From Burkholderiales bacterium (GTDB taxonomy: Bacteria > Pseudomonadota > Gammaproteobacteria > Burkholderiales > Burkholderiaceae_C): DNA of 64,000 nt. Both the position numbers and the translations under genes were made by a program. This document shows, piece by piece, positions 34,689-44,646 of this stretch. Every line of letters starts with the position of its first letter. The first letter of the stretch is position 1. The notes under the pieces were generated by a model. It searched no databases. It saw only the letters and a list, made by a program, of their open reading frames with translations, and was not told the DNA's origin. Location: contig CANHVY010000005.1 of the NCBI GenBank assembly GCA_947464185.1, forward strand, positions 1 through 64,000, read 5' to 3'.

Positions 34689-36137
34689 TCAGCCAATCAC
34701 TTCCGGCCATTGCGTGTGGAAGAACTGGCCTTCGGGCCGGTCCACGCGCTCGTAGGTGTGGGCGCCGAAGAAGTCGCGCTGGGCTTGCAGCAGGTTGGCG
34801 GGCAGGCGCGCGCTGCGCAGGCTGTCGTAGTAGGCCAGTGACGCCGAGAACGCCGGCACCGGCACGCCCGCAGTCACCGCCAGGCCCACCACCTCGCGCC
34901 ACGAGGCCTGGGTGCGGTTGAGCACTTGCTGGAAGAACGGCGCCAGCGCCAGATGCGGCAGCGCCGGGTCAGCGCGGTAGGCCGCGGTGATGTGGTTCAG
35001 GAAGCGGGCGCGGATGATGCAGCCGCCGCGCCACAGGGCGGCGATGGCGCCCAGGTCCAGGTCCCAGTCCTTCTTGTGGCTCATGGTGCGCATGAGATCC
35101 AGGCCCTGCGCGTAGATGATGATCTTGGACGCATAGAGCGCGTCGTGGATCTTGTCGATCAGGGCCTCCTGCGCCGCCGAGCCTGGGGCCCCAGAGGCCA
35201 GCAGGCCCGCAGGCCCGGCCGGCCCGGCGAGTTGGCCGCTGGCCTGCACGCGCAAGGCCTTCATCGACGACAGGATGCGCGCGTCCACTGCCGCGTGGAT
35301 GGTGCCCACGGGCACTGCGTTCTCCGCCGCGTTGATCAGCGTCCACCGGCCCGTGCCCTTCTGGCCGGCCTTGTCGAGGATGGCGTCTACCACGGGCGCG
35401 CCGGTGTCGGGGTCGGTCTGCTCCAGCGCACGGGCGGTGATCTCGATCAGGTAGCTCTGCAAGTCGCCCTGGTTCCAGCGGTCGAAGACGCGTGCCGTCT
35501 CGGCCACCGGCAACCCGGCCGCGCGCATCAGGTGCCAGGCCTCGCAGATGAGTTGCATGTCGCCGTACTCGATGCCGTTGTGCACCATCTTGACGAAATG
35601 CCCGGCGCCTCCGGGGCCGATGTGCGCAACGCAGGGCTCGCCCTCGGCGCGCGCGGCGATGGCCTCGAACACCGGGCGCAGTTCCTGCCAGGTGGAGGCT
35701 GGGCCGCCGGGCATGATGCTGGGCCCCTTGCGCGCGCCCTCCTCGCCCCCGGACACGCCGGCGCCCACGAAGCGCAGGCCCAGGGGCGTGAGCCAGGCGT
35801 CACGCCGTTCGGTGTCGGTGTAGAGACTGTTGCCGCAGTCCACGACGATGTCCCCGGGTTCCAGCAAGGGGATCAGTTGTTCGATCACCGCGTCCACCGG
35901 TGCGCCGGCTTGCACCATGATCAGCACCTTCCGCGGGCGCGACAGTGAACCCACAAAGGCCTGCAAGCTGTCGGCAGGGACCAGCGCCTTGCGCGGATGC
36001 TGGGCCACGAAGGCCTGGGTGACGCTGGCGGTACGGTTGTAGACCCCCACCCGGAAGCCCCGGCTCTCGATGTTGAGCACCAGGTTCTGCCCCATCACGG
36101 CCAGGCCAATCAGGCCGATGTCACAGTCTGCGGTCAT
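34689..36137 (-). CDS. gnd: 6-phosphogluconate dehydrogenase, decarboxylating
   Basis: The product has 482 residues from the ATG at 36137. The N-terminus IGLIGLAVMGQNLVLNIESR binds NADP(H), and VYNRT follows. GGAGHFVKMVHNGIEYGDMQ contains the catalytic Lys and the substrate-binding HNGIEY. QKGTGRWTLINAAENAVPVG is the family's second signature region. It converts 6-phosphogluconate to ribulose 5-phosphate and CO2 in the pentose phosphate pathway. It lies only 14 bases after tctA in the same direction, an unusual operon partner. Confidence 0.95.
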   Translation of the reverse strand: MTADCDIGLIGLAVMGQNLVLNIESRGFRVGVYNRTASVTQAFVAQHPRKALVPADSLQAFVGSLSRPRKVLIMVQAGAPVDAVIEQLIPLLEPGDIVVDCGNSLYTDTERRDAWLTPLGLRFVGAGVSGGEEGARKGPSIMPGGPASTWQELRPVFEAIAARAEGEPCVAHIGPGGAGHFVKMVHNGIEYGDMQLICEAWHLMRAAGLPVAETARVFDRWNQGDLQSYLIEITARALEQTDPDTGAPVVDAILDKAGQKGTGRWTLINAAENAVPVGTIHAAVDARILSSMKALRVQASGQLAGPAGPAGLLASGAPGSAAQEALIDKIHDALYASKIIIYAQGLDLMRTMSHKKDWDLDLGAIAALWRGGCIIRARFLNHITAAYRADPALPHLALAPFFQQVLNRTQASWREVVGLAVTAGVPVPAFSASLAYYDSLRSARLPANLLQAQRDFFGAHTYERVDRPEGQFFHTQWPEVIG

Positions 36138-36151
36138 CCGCACTCCCAGGC

Positions 36152-37633
36152 TCAAGGACGGGAACTGCGGGCACGCCGCCACAGCGGCACCAGCCAGATC
36201 AGCATGGTCATCACGCCCAACACCCCCGCGATGGGGCGCTCGAAAAAGGCGAGTAACTGCCCGTCGGCCTTGACCAGGCTGCTGAAGAAGTGCTCCTCCA
36301 GCATGGTGCCCAGCACCACGCCCAGGATGGTGGGCGCCACCGGGAAGCCCCAGCGCTCCATGTAGAAGGCGAGCACGCCCGCCACACCCATCACGATGAC
36401 GCCGAACAGGGTGTTGTTGATGGCGAAGCTGCCCACCACGCAGAACAGCAGGATCAGCGGCATGAGCAACCCCGCCGGGATGCGCAGGATACGCTTGGCC
36501 GCCTTGATGGCCGCCCAGCCAAAGGGGAGCATCAGCAACTGCGCAAGCACGAAGACGATGAACACCGCATAGATGTTCTGCGGGTTGTTGACGAACAGCA
36601 TCGGCCCCGGATTCATGTCCTTCAGGTACAGGACCCCGATGGCGATGGCCGTGATGGAGTCGCCAGGAATGCCGAACACCAGGGCCGGGATCCAGGCGCC
36701 GCCGAGAGCGGAATTGTTGGCCGCACCCGATTCCACGATGCCCTCCACGTGCCCCGTGCCGAACTTTTCGGGCTCCTTGGAGAACTTCTTGGACACCGCA
36801 TAAGACATCCAGGCCGCGATGTCGGCGCCGGCACCGGGCAAAGCGCCCACGGCTGTGCCCAGCGCGGAGCCGCGCAACAGCCCCAGCTTGTACTTCTTGA
36901 TCAGCCCCCACATGCCCGTGAACACATTGCCGAAGGGCCGGTCCACCGCCATCTCCGGCCGGACACTGGCGCTGGCAAAGCGCAGCACCTCGGAGACCGC
37001 GAACATGCCGATCATCAACGGAATGAGCGGAATGCCCCCCATCAACTCGCTGTTGCCGAAGGTCCAGCGCGGTGCGCCGGCCGGGTTCTCCAGGCCCACG
37101 CACGAAATCAGCAGGCCCAGCAGCAGTGCGATCACGCCCTTGAGCGGGTCCGTGCCGGCGATGAACACCGCGCAGGTAAAGCCCAGCATCACCAGCCAGA
37201 AATACTCGAAAGAACTGAACTTCAGGGCAATCTCGGCCAGCGCAGGCGCGGCCACGATGAGCACGATCACACCAAAGATGCCACCCAGCACCGAGAACAC
37301 CAGGCCTGCGCCCAGGGCCAGTTCGGCCCGGCCGGAACGCGTGAGCAGGTAGGCTTCGTCGGTGTAGGCCGCGCTGGCGGGCGTGCCGGGCATGCGCAGC
37401 AAGGCGCTGGGGATGTCGCCCGAAAAGATGGCCATGGCGGTGGCGGTGACGATGGCCGCGACCGCCGGCACCGGCGGCATGAAGAACGTGACCGGCACCA
37501 GCAGCGCAGTGGCCATCGTGGCAGTCAAGCCGGGGATGGCCCCCACGAAAAGGCCATACACGGCCGACGCCGCGATGACAGAGAGCACATAGGGCTGGAA
37601 GACCAGCCCGAAGGCCGTGATCAATGCATCCAA
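36152..37633 (-). CDS. tctA: Tripartite tricarboxylate transporter, large permease subunit
   Basis: The product has 493 residues with about 11-12 transmembrane helices. GLFVGAIPGLTATMATALLV at 26-45 and LGTAVGALPGAGADIAAWMS at ~257-276 are the two inverted TctA signature repeats (G-x-PG-x-G). It imports the ligand delivered by the TctC receptor using the ion gradient. It lies 19 bases after tctB and 14 before gnd. The substrate is not readable from sequence. Confidence 0.95.
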   Translation of the reverse strand: MDALITAFGLVFQPYVLSVIAASAVYGLFVGAIPGLTATMATALLVPVTFFMPPVPAVAAIVTATAMAIFSGDIPSALLRMPGTPASAAYTDEAYLLTRSGRAELALGAGLVFSVLGGIFGVIVLIVAAPALAEIALKFSSFEYFWLVMLGFTCAVFIAGTDPLKGVIALLLGLLISCVGLENPAGAPRWTFGNSELMGGIPLIPLMIGMFAVSEVLRFASASVRPEMAVDRPFGNVFTGMWGLIKKYKLGLLRGSALGTAVGALPGAGADIAAWMSYAVSKKFSKEPEKFGTGHVEGIVESGAANNSALGGAWIPALVFGIPGDSITAIAIGVLYLKDMNPGPMLFVNNPQNIYAVFIVFVLAQLLMLPFGWAAIKAAKRILRIPAGLLMPLILLFCVVGSFAINNTLFGVIVMGVAGVLAFYMERWGFPVAPTILGVVLGTMLEEHFFSSLVKADGQLLAFFERPIAGVLGVMTMLIWLVPLWRRARSSRP

Positions 37634-37652
37634 GGGCGTCCCCGCACTTCGG

Positions 37653-38114
37653 TCAGTAGAAGGGTTTCAGGACACCCCAGGGCAGGGGCACACGCAATAA
37701 CTTGTAGAAGGCCACGTGCACCACCAACGTGCCGACCACGGCCCACAGCAGCGCCGCACCCCACCGCTGACCGAACGTGCGGAACAGCAGTGCCAGGCAT
37801 ACGGGCGCCACCAACAGGAAGCCCAGGCGATGTGAGAGGAGCACGTAAAGCACCACAGTCGCCAGCACCATCAGCGGCGCACCCAGGCGCTCAGGCAGGC
37901 CGGGCGGGGCGGCTCCTTCGCCATCCGGCGCGCTTTGCATGGACCGCCGCAACAGCAGCACAGCGCACACCACCAGCCCCGCGCCCACCAACATGGGCAG
38001 AAAGCCCGCCCCCAGCTTCTGGCCCGGCACATTCGGAAAGCTGCGGGCAGACCACATCACCACGCCACCCAGGAGGGCCAGCAGCACGCTGACCCAGCGG
38101 TCAACGCGCTGCAT
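37653..38114 (-). CDS. tctB: Tripartite tricarboxylate transporter, small permease subunit
   Basis: The product has 153 residues with four hydrophobic helices and the usual TctB layout: two N-terminal helices, a polar linker around residues 58-75, then two C-terminal helices (VLATVVLYVLLSHRLGFLLV is conserved). It pairs with TctA. It sits between tctC (114 bases) and tctA (19 bases). Confidence 0.9.
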   Translation of the reverse strand: MQRVDRWVSVLLALLGGVVMWSARSFPNVPGQKLGAGFLPMLVGAGLVVCAVLLLRRSMQSAPDGEGAAPPGLPERLGAPLMVLATVVLYVLLSHRLGFLLVAPVCLALLFRTFGQRWGAALLWAVVGTLVVHVAFYKLLRVPLPWGVLKPFY

Positions 38115-38228
38115 GCAGCGGCCTCCTGGTCAAGCCGCGCATCCAGGGCCGTGTCAGCCCTGGTCGCCCGCGGGCGTGGCTCGGGACGCGCCGGTCATCG
38201 GCAGGCGCTGAGCCCCAGGCACGGATCC

Positions 38229-39227
38229 TCACTTGGCCAGGCCCACCGCCGTCATCACCGCCTTCATGTCGGCGTCGCCCTTGGCCATGAACCGGGCGAA
38301 ATCTCCCGAGTTCCCCCACAGCATGCCGAACCCGCGCTGGGCCATGAAGTCCTTGTACTCCTTGCTGTCGTAGGCCTTCTTCACCGAGGCTTCAAGACGC
38401 GCCGCAACGTCGGCCGGCAGGCCCTTGGGTGCGGCGATGCCACGCCAGGCGCCCGTGCCCCAGGACGACCCCGTGGCCTCCTTCAGCGTGGGCACGTTCG
38501 GGAACAGTGCCGAGCGCTGCGAATCCATCACCGCCAGCGAGCGCACCTTGCCGGCGTCGATGAGCGAGCGCGCCTCGGGCAGCGAGCAGGGCACGAACTC
38601 CACCCCGCCAGCCACCAGATCCTGCAGGCCAGGCGCGGCGCCGTTGGACGGCACCCAAGGCACGGTGGCCGGGTCGATCTTGGCGTCGCGCAGCATGCCG
38701 GCCAGCGCCAGGTGCCAGATGCCGCCCTGGCCCGTGCCCGAGGCCTTGAACTTGCCCGGGTTGGCCTTGATGGCGCTCATCACGTCATTCATGTTCTTGT
38801 AGGACGAATCCGCGCGCACCTGGAACCCGGCAGGATCCAGGTTGACCAGCGCGATGGGGGTGTAGCTGGTGGGGTTCAGTTCCGTCAGCTTCTGGTGGTG
38901 CATCATCGTGATTTCCACGGTGATGAGGCCGATGGTGTAACCATCAGGTGCCGCACTGGCGATGGCCGAGTGGCCCACCACGCCAGAACCGCCCGTGCGG
39001 TTGACCACGTTCACGGGTTGGCCCAGGTCCTTCTCCATCAGGCTGCCCAGCATGCGGGCCACGGCGTCGGTGCCGCCACCGGCACCCCAGGGCACCACCA
39101 GGGTGATGGGCCGATCAGGCCACTTCTGGGCAAAGGCACCCCCGGCAGCAGCGGCCAGGGACAAGCCCAGCACGGTGCGGCGGGCAAGCGTGGAAAGACG
39201 GGAAACCTTGGATTCCGAGCGGCTCAT
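38229..39227 (-). CDS. tctC: Bug-family (TctC) periplasmic solute receptor of the TTT system
   Basis: The product has 332 residues from the ATG at 39227, supported by TAGGAGA at 39240-39234 with a 6-base spacer. The signal peptide has an N-terminal Arg pair (LARRTVLGLSLAAAAGGAFA). The mature protein begins KWPDRPITLVVPWGAGGGTD, the Bug ligand loop. It delivers a carboxylate or related solute to TctAB, encoded directly downstream. Divergent from it is a CitE-like lyase gene, which could act on a CoA derivative of the imported acid. Confidence 0.93.
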   Translation of the reverse strand: MSRSESKVSRLSTLARRTVLGLSLAAAAGGAFAQKWPDRPITLVVPWGAGGGTDAVARMLGSLMEKDLGQPVNVVNRTGGSGVVGHSAIASAAPDGYTIGLITVEITMMHHQKLTELNPTSYTPIALVNLDPAGFQVRADSSYKNMNDVMSAIKANPGKFKASGTGQGGIWHLALAGMLRDAKIDPATVPWVPSNGAAPGLQDLVAGGVEFVPCSLPEARSLIDAGKVRSLAVMDSQRSALFPNVPTLKEATGSSWGTGAWRGIAAPKGLPADVAARLEASVKKAYDSKEYKDFMAQRGFGMLWGNSGDFARFMAKGDADMKAVMTAVGLAK

Positions 39228-39242
39228 GGGCAATCTCCTAAT

Positions 39243-39258
39243 CGTCATACGTTAGACG
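39243..39258 (-). promoter_or_regulatory. Inverted repeat upstream of tctC
   Basis: CGTC (39243-39246) and GACG (39255-39258) form a small inverted repeat around ATACGTTA, just upstream of the tctC ribosome binding site. It resembles a regulator half-site pair but is short. It could control tctCBA-gnd. Confidence 0.25.
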
Positions 39259-39419
39259 TGGGCCGACTGTTGCATCCGCATCGCCGATCGACAATGGGGA
39301 AAAACCAGAAACCATGCCCGTGCGGCCCGGCCTGCGCTACGCTTCGTCCGGCAAAGGCTGCCCGCCGACCGTCCGCGTTCACTGGCTTCCAGCCCTGTCT
39401 TCCACGTCTGACCGACACC

Positions 39420-40445
39420 ATGACCCCTCTTGACCGCGTCCACCCCAGGACCGCGCTGTTCGATCCCGGCGAACCAGTCCCGGCCGCCCTGCCCGTGTGC
39501 GACCACTACGCCGGGGTGGAGGTGCGCATGCGCAAGAGCCTGGAGTTGCAGGCCGAACTCGGGCCGGTGTTCGACGTCACGCTGGACGGAGAGGACGGGG
39601 CACCTGTGGGCGGGGAGGTCGAGCACGCCCATCTCATCGCCGAGATGGTGGCCTCAAAGGCCAACCGTTTCGGACGCGTGGGCGCCCGCCTGCAGCCCGT
39701 GGACCACCCGCGGTTCGAGGAGGTGGTGGACCTGCTGGTGGGCCGCGTGGGGGCACGCCTGCCATATCTGATGATCCCCAAGCCCCGAGGCGTGACCGAT
39801 GTGGAGCGGGCTGCCGCCTGCATCGACGCCGCCAGCAACAGGCACGGCCTGCAACGCCCCATCCCACTGCACGCCCTGGTGGAAACCCACGGCGCGCTGC
39901 GCGAGGTGCAAGCCTTGGCAGCCCACCCGCGCATCGAGTCGCTGTCCTTCGGCCTGATGGATTTCGTCAGCGCCCACCGAGGGGCGATCCCGCTGTCGGC
40001 CATGAGTGCCACCGGCCAGTTCGACCACCCGCTGGTGGTGCGCGCCAAACTGGAGATCGCCGCCGCGTGCCACGCCCAAGGCAAGACCCCCTCGCACTGC
40101 GTGGTGACCGAGTTCAAGGACCTGCAGGCGCTGGAGGCCTCGGTGCAGACGGCCAAGGACCTGCTCGGCTACACCCGCATGTGGAGCATCCACCCCAGCC
40201 AGGTGCGCACCATCGTCGAGGCCTTCGCACCGACCACGACCGAGACCGACCAGGCCGGGGAGATCCTGCTGGCGGCACAGGCCGCCCATTGGGCCCCCAT
40301 CCGCCACCAGGACACCCTGCACGACCGCGCCAGCTACCGCTACTTCTGGCACGTGCTGGAGCGCGCCCACCGCACCGCCCTGGGCGACGGCACCACGCTG
40401 CCGGTCGAGGTGAGGCGTGCCTTCTTCGACACACCCCAGCCCTGA
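39420..40445 (+). CDS. HpcH/HpaI aldolase / citrate lyase beta-like family protein
   Basis: The product has 341 residues. FDVTLDGEDGAPVGGEVEHA and GRVGARLQPVDHPRFEEVVD correspond to the CitE/malyl-CoA lyase barrel, with the acidic metal ligand region. LHALVETHGALREVQALAAH supplies the usual Glu, and SIHPSQVRTIVEAFAP is the C-terminal CitE signature. Members cleave or form C-C bonds of malyl-, citramalyl- or related CoA esters, typically with Mg2+. It lies 72 bases before acnB in the same direction and is divergent from tctC. The specific substrate is open. Confidence 0.88.
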   Translation: MTPLDRVHPRTALFDPGEPVPAALPVCDHYAGVEVRMRKSLELQAELGPVFDVTLDGEDGAPVGGEVEHAHLIAEMVASKANRFGRVGARLQPVDHPRFEEVVDLLVGRVGARLPYLMIPKPRGVTDVERAAACIDAASNRHGLQRPIPLHALVETHGALREVQALAAHPRIESLSFGLMDFVSAHRGAIPLSAMSATGQFDHPLVVRAKLEIAAACHAQGKTPSHCVVTEFKDLQALEASVQTAKDLLGYTRMWSIHPSQVRTIVEAFAPTTTETDQAGEILLAAQAAHWAPIRHQDTLHDRASYRYFWHVLERAHRTALGDGTTLPVEVRRAFFDTPQP

Positions 40446-40465
40446 CCAGGGTCAAGAGAATTCGC

Positions 40466-40493
40466 TTGGCAAGTCTTATATAAGACATAAAAT
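40466..40493 (+). promoter_or_regulatory. acnB promoter with palindromic operator in the spacer
   Basis: TTGGCA (40466-40471) and TAAAAT (40488-40493) are separated by 16 bases and fit -35 and -10 boxes. The spacer contains GTCTTATATAAGAC (40473-40486), a perfect 14-bp palindrome, so a bound protein would block RNA polymerase. The half-site ATAAGAC recurs in the gntR-mdh intergenic region. GAGGAG at 40506-40511 is the ribosome binding site. The promoter call is from sequence only. Confidence 0.65.
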
Positions 40494-40517
40494 ACAGGAA
40501 AACCCGAGGAGAACACC

Positions 40518-43103
40518 ATGCTCGCTGCCTACCGTCAACACGCCGCCGAACGCGCCGCACTCGGCATTCCCGCGCTGCCCCTGAGTGCCCAGCAGACTGC
40601 GGAGCTGATCGAGCTGATCAAGAACCCGCCGGCCGGCGAGGAAGCCTTCCTGCTGGACCTTCTCACCCACCGCGTGCCGCCCGGCGTGGACGACGCCGCC
40701 AAGGTCAAGGCCAGCTTCCTGGCCGCTGTGGCGCATGGCGACATCGCCGTGGCCCTGCTCTCGCGCGAGAAGGCCACCGAGCTGCTCGGCACCATGGTGG
40801 GGGGCTACAACGTGCACCCGCTGATCGAACTGCTGGACGACGCCGCCTGCGGCCCCGTGGCGACCGAGGGTCTGAAGAAGACCCTGCTGATGTTCGACTA
40901 CTTCAACGACGTGGCCACCAAGGCGCGCGGCGGCAATGCGCTGGCCCAGGCCGTGATGAAGAGCTGGGCCGACGCCGAGTGGTTCACCAGCCGCCCGGAG
41001 GTGCCCAGGTCCATCACCGTCTCGGTCTTCAAGGTGGGCGGCGAGACCAACACCGACGACCTGTCCCCCGCCCCTGACGCGTGGAGCCGCCCCGACATCC
41101 CGCTGCACGCCCTGGCGATGCTGAAGAACACGCGCCCCGGCATCACGCCGGAAGAAGACGGCAAGCGCGGGCCGATCGCCTTCATCGAAGAGTTGAAGAA
41201 GCGCGGCCATCTGGTGGCCTACGTGGGTGACGTGGTAGGCACCGGTTCCAGCCGCAAGAGCGCCACCAACAGCGTGATCTGGCACACCGGCCAGGACATC
41301 CCCTTCGTGCCCAACAAGCGCTTCGGCGGCGTGACGCTGGGCGGCAAGATCGCCCCAATCTTCTTCAACACCCAGGAAGACTCCGGCGCCCTGCCCATCG
41401 AGGTGGACGTCAGCGGCCTGGAGATGGGCGACGTCATCGACATCCTGCCTTACGACGGCAAGCTCGTGAAGAACGGCGCCACCGTGGCGCAGTTCCAGAT
41501 CAAGAGCGATGTGCTGTTCGACGAGGTGCGCGCCGGCGGGCGCATCAACCTGATCATCGGCCGCTCGCTCACGGCCAAGGCGCGCGAGTTCCTGGGCCTG
41601 AACGCCTCCACTGCCTTCCGGCTGCCGCAAACGCCCGCCGCCACCACCGCCGGCTTCACGGTGGCGCAGAAGATGGTCGGCCGCGCCTGCGGCTTGCCCG
41701 AGGGCCAGGGCGTGCGCCCGGGCACCTATTGCGAGCCCCGCATGACCAGCGTGGGCAGCCAGGACACCACCGGCCCGATGACGCGCGACGAACTGAAAGA
41801 CCTGGCCTGCCTGGGTTTCAGCGCCGATCTGGTGATGCAGAGCTTCTGCCACACCGCCGCCTACCCCAAGCCGGTGGACGTGAAGACGCACCGCGAACTT
41901 CCCGCCTTCATCAGCAACCGCGGCGGCATCTCGCTGCGCCCGGGAGACGGCGTCATCCACTCCTGGCTCAACCGCATGCTGCTGCCGGACACCGTGGGCA
42001 CGGGCGGCGACAGCCACACGCGCTTTCCCATCGGCATCAGCTTCCCGGCGGGCTCGGGCCTGGTGGCCTTCGGTGCCGCCACGGGCGTCATGCCGCTGGA
42101 CATGCCCGAGAGCGTGCTGGTGCGCTTCAAGGGCCAGATGCAGCCCGGCATCACGCTGCGCGACCTGGTGCACGCCATCCCGCTGTTCGCCATCAAGCAG
42201 GGCCTGCTGACGGTGGCCAAGCAGGGCAAGAAGAACGAGTTCTCCGGCCGCATCCTGGAAATCGAGGGCCTGCCCGACCTGAAGGTGGAGCAAGCCTTCG
42301 AACTGAGCGATGCCAGCGCCGAGCGCAGCGCAGCGGGCTGCACCATCAAGCTCAACAAGGAGCCGGTGATCGAGTACCTCAACAGCAACATCGTGCTGCT
42401 GAAGAACATGATCGCCCAGGGGTATGAGGACAAGCGCAGCCTGGAGCGCCGCATCCACAAGATGCAGGAATGGCTGGCCGCGCCCCAGCTGCTGGAAGCC
42501 GACGCCAACGCCGAGTACGCCCATGTGCTGGAGATCGATCTGGCGGACATCAAGGAGCCCATCCTGTGCTGCCCGAACGACCCGGACGACGCCAGGTTCC
42601 TGTCCGAGGTGGCCGGCGCCAAGATCGACGAGGTCTTCATCGGTTCCTGCATGACCAACATCGGCCACTTCCGCGCCGCCAGCACCCTGCTGGCCGGCAA
42701 GGGCGAGATCCCCGTCAAGCTGTGGGTGGCCCCGCCCACCAAGATGGACCAGTCCGAGCTCATCAAGGAAGGCCACTACGCCAATTTCGGCAGTGCCGGC
42801 GCCCGCACCGAGATGCCGGGCTGCAGCCTGTGCATGGGCAACCAGGCCCAGGTGAAGGAAGGCGCCACCGTGGTGTCCACCAGCACGCGCAACTTCCCCA
42901 ACCGCCTGGGCAAGAACACCAACGTGTACCTGGCCTCGGCCGAACTGGCGGCCATCGCCTCACGTCTGGGCCGCCTGCCCACGGTGGCCGAGTACCACGC
43001 CGACATGGGCGTGATCAACAAGGACGCCTCCAAGGTCTACCGTTACATGAACTTCGACCAGATCGAGGAGTACGCGGACGTGGCCAAGGAAGTGGCCGTC
43101 TGA
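40518..43103 (+). CDS. acnB: Aconitate hydratase B
   Basis: The product has 861 residues, the full AcnB length. It begins with the AcnB-specific HEAT-like domain ([20 protein letters not shown]), then the swivel domain (~170-390), then the catalytic domains. The [4Fe-4S] ligands are Cys711 ([11 protein letters not shown]) and Cys769/Cys772 (GCSLCMGNQ). It isomerises citrate to isocitrate. It has its own promoter with an operator-like palindrome and a strong terminator, so it is probably transcribed alone and co-regulated with mdh. Confidence 0.97.
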   Translation: MLAAYRQHAAERAALGIPALPLSAQQTAELIELIKNPPAGEEAFLLDLLTHRVPPGVDDAAKVKASFLAAVAHGDIAVALLSREKATELLGTMVGGYNVHPLIELLDDAACGPVATEGLKKTLLMFDYFNDVATKARGGNALAQAVMKSWADAEWFTSRPEVPRSITVSVFKVGGETNTDDLSPAPDAWSRPDIPLHALAMLKNTRPGITPEEDGKRGPIAFIEELKKRGHLVAYVGDVVGTGSSRKSATNSVIWHTGQDIPFVPNKRFGGVTLGGKIAPIFFNTQEDSGALPIEVDVSGLEMGDVIDILPYDGKLVKNGATVAQFQIKSDVLFDEVRAGGRINLIIGRSLTAKAREFLGLNASTAFRLPQTPAATTAGFTVAQKMVGRACGLPEGQGVRPGTYCEPRMTSVGSQDTTGPMTRDELKDLACLGFSADLVMQSFCHTAAYPKPVDVKTHRELPAFISNRGGISLRPGDGVIHSWLNRMLLPDTVGTGGDSHTRFPIGISFPAGSGLVAFGAATGVMPLDMPESVLVRFKGQMQPGITLRDLVHAIPLFAIKQGLLTVAKQGKKNEFSGRILEIEGLPDLKVEQAFELSDASAERSAAGCTIKLNKEPVIEYLNSNIVLLKNMIAQGYEDKRSLERRIHKMQEWLAAPQLLEADANAEYAHVLEIDLADIKEPILCCPNDPDDARFLSEVAGAKIDEVFIGSCMTNIGHFRAASTLLAGKGEIPVKLWVAPPTKMDQSELIKEGHYANFGSAGARTEMPGCSLCMGNQAQVKEGATVVSTSTRNFPNRLGKNTNVYLASAELAAIASRLGRLPTVAEYHADMGVINKDASKVYRYMNFDQIEEYADVAKEVAV

Positions 43104-43121
43104 GGTCGCCACCGCGGGCAA

Positions 43122-43149
43122 GGGCCGTCACCGACGGCCCTTTTTCTTT
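43122..43149 (+). terminator. Intrinsic terminator of acnB
   Basis: GGGCCGTC (43122-43129), loop ACC, and GACGGCCC (43133-43140) form a perfect 8-bp stem followed at once by TTTTTCTTT. It lies 18 bases after the acnB stop codon, a textbook intrinsic terminator. Confidence 0.92.
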
Positions 43150-43230
43150 GCCGGCCTGCCGCATGGCCACCGTCAGAGAAGTTCGGTATCGTTGAACCTG
43201 CCTGATCAGCATCCACCGAAGAAGTCCTCG

Positions 43231-44646
43231 ATGAACGCCCAACAAAACGAACGACTGACCCGTACCGGACCCGGCACCGACGGCGGCGCCTTGCTGCGAC
43301 GCTACTGGCAGCCCGTGGCCCTGGTGGACGAGTTCGACCCCGCCACCGACCCGCGCATGGCGCAGCGTCCGCTGAAGGCCGTGCGCGTCATGGGCCAGGA
43401 CCTGGTGCTGTTCCGTGATGACGCCGGTCGCTGGGGCCTGCTGGACCGCGACTGCCCGCACCGCGGAGCCGATCTGGCCTACGCCCGCCACGAGGGCGAC
43501 GGCCTGCGCTGCCCCTTCCACGGCTGGAAGTTCGACGCCACGGGCCGCTGCCTGGATACCCCGGCCGAGCCCCTGGGCAGCCGCTTGCACGAACGCGTAA
43601 GCCAGCGCCAATACCCTGTGGTGGAGCGCAGCGGTGTGCTGTTCGCCTGGCTGGGCGAGCCGGGCACGCAGCCGCCCTTCCCCCGCTACGACTGCTTCGA
43701 GGCCCCGGGCTCCCACACCTTCGCCTACAAGGGCCTGTGGCACTGCAACTGGCTGCAGGGCTTCGAGGTGGGCATCGACCCCTGCCACACCTCGTTCCTG
43801 CACCGCTTCCTGAATGACGCCTCGCTGGCATCGGTGGGCGACAACGCCGGCGCGCGCCAGTTCCGCAGCGCCAGCCTGGGCGAGGTCAACGGCGAGGCCT
43901 GGCCCATGTCGCGCATCATGCGGGAGTTCCACCGCCCCGAACTCTCCAGCGAGAACACGCCCTGGGGCCTGCGCATCACCACGCTGCGGCGCATGACCGA
44001 GGAACTGACCCATGTGCGCGTGACGCACGAGATCTTCCCGCAGGCCTTCTGCATCCCGCTGTCGCCGACCATGACCATCACCCAGTGGCACGTGCCGGTG
44101 GACGACACGCACACCTACTGGTTCGCCTTCTTCACCAGCTACGACAAGCCCGTGGACAAGCAGGCCATGCGCGACCAGCGCGCGCCCTTCATCCCGCCGC
44201 CGCTGTACGTGCCCAAGGCCGGGCGCCACAACGACTGGGGCTTCAACCCCGAGGAACAGCGCACGCGCACCTTCCTGGGCATGGGCGAGGACGACATCAA
44301 CGTGCACGACCAGTGGGCCGTGGAGAGCATGGGCGCCATCCAGGACCGCACGCGCGAGCACCTGGGCACCAGCGACAAGATCATCATGACCCACCGTCGC
44401 CTGCTGCTCAAGGCCATGGACGAGGTGAAGGCCGGCGGTACCGCCCCCTTCAGCGCCGACCCCGCCTCCGCTGCCCAGCAGGTGGGCGGGCCGGACGCGG
44501 TGGACGGCATTGCCCCGGCGGGCACCTGGAGCGCCTGGTGGCAGGCGCAGGCTGAAGCACGCAGGCAGGGCTCGCCGTGGTCGGCGCAGCCCACCTCCCC
44601 CTCCATTTCGCAGGCTGCGGGCCACCCCACCTTGACCACGACATGA
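43231..44646 (+). CDS. Rieske-type aromatic ring-hydroxylating oxygenase, alpha subunit
   Basis: The product has 471 residues from the ATG at 43231. The Rieske [2Fe-2S] ligands are Cys75, His77, Cys94 and His97 (CPHRGADLAY and CPFHGWKF). The mononuclear iron site is Asp183, His186 and His191 in GIDPCHTSFLHRF. The arrangement is that of phthalate-4,5-dioxygenase-type single-subunit oxygenases. The protein adds oxygen to, or demethylates, an aromatic or similar substrate using electrons from a ferredoxin/reductase. The next gene, overlapping by 4 bases, encodes a [2Fe-2S] ferredoxin. The substrate is unknown. Confidence 0.9.
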   Translation: MNAQQNERLTRTGPGTDGGALLRRYWQPVALVDEFDPATDPRMAQRPLKAVRVMGQDLVLFRDDAGRWGLLDRDCPHRGADLAYARHEGDGLRCPFHGWKFDATGRCLDTPAEPLGSRLHERVSQRQYPVVERSGVLFAWLGEPGTQPPFPRYDCFEAPGSHTFAYKGLWHCNWLQGFEVGIDPCHTSFLHRFLNDASLASVGDNAGARQFRSASLGEVNGEAWPMSRIMREFHRPELSSENTPWGLRITTLRRMTEELTHVRVTHEIFPQAFCIPLSPTMTITQWHVPVDDTHTYWFAFFTSYDKPVDKQAMRDQRAPFIPPPLYVPKAGRHNDWGFNPEEQRTRTFLGMGEDDINVHDQWAVESMGAIQDRTREHLGTSDKIIMTHRRLLLKAMDEVKAGGTAPFSADPASAAQQVGGPDAVDGIAPAGTWSAWWQAQAEARRQGSPWSAQPTSPSISQAAGHPTLTTT

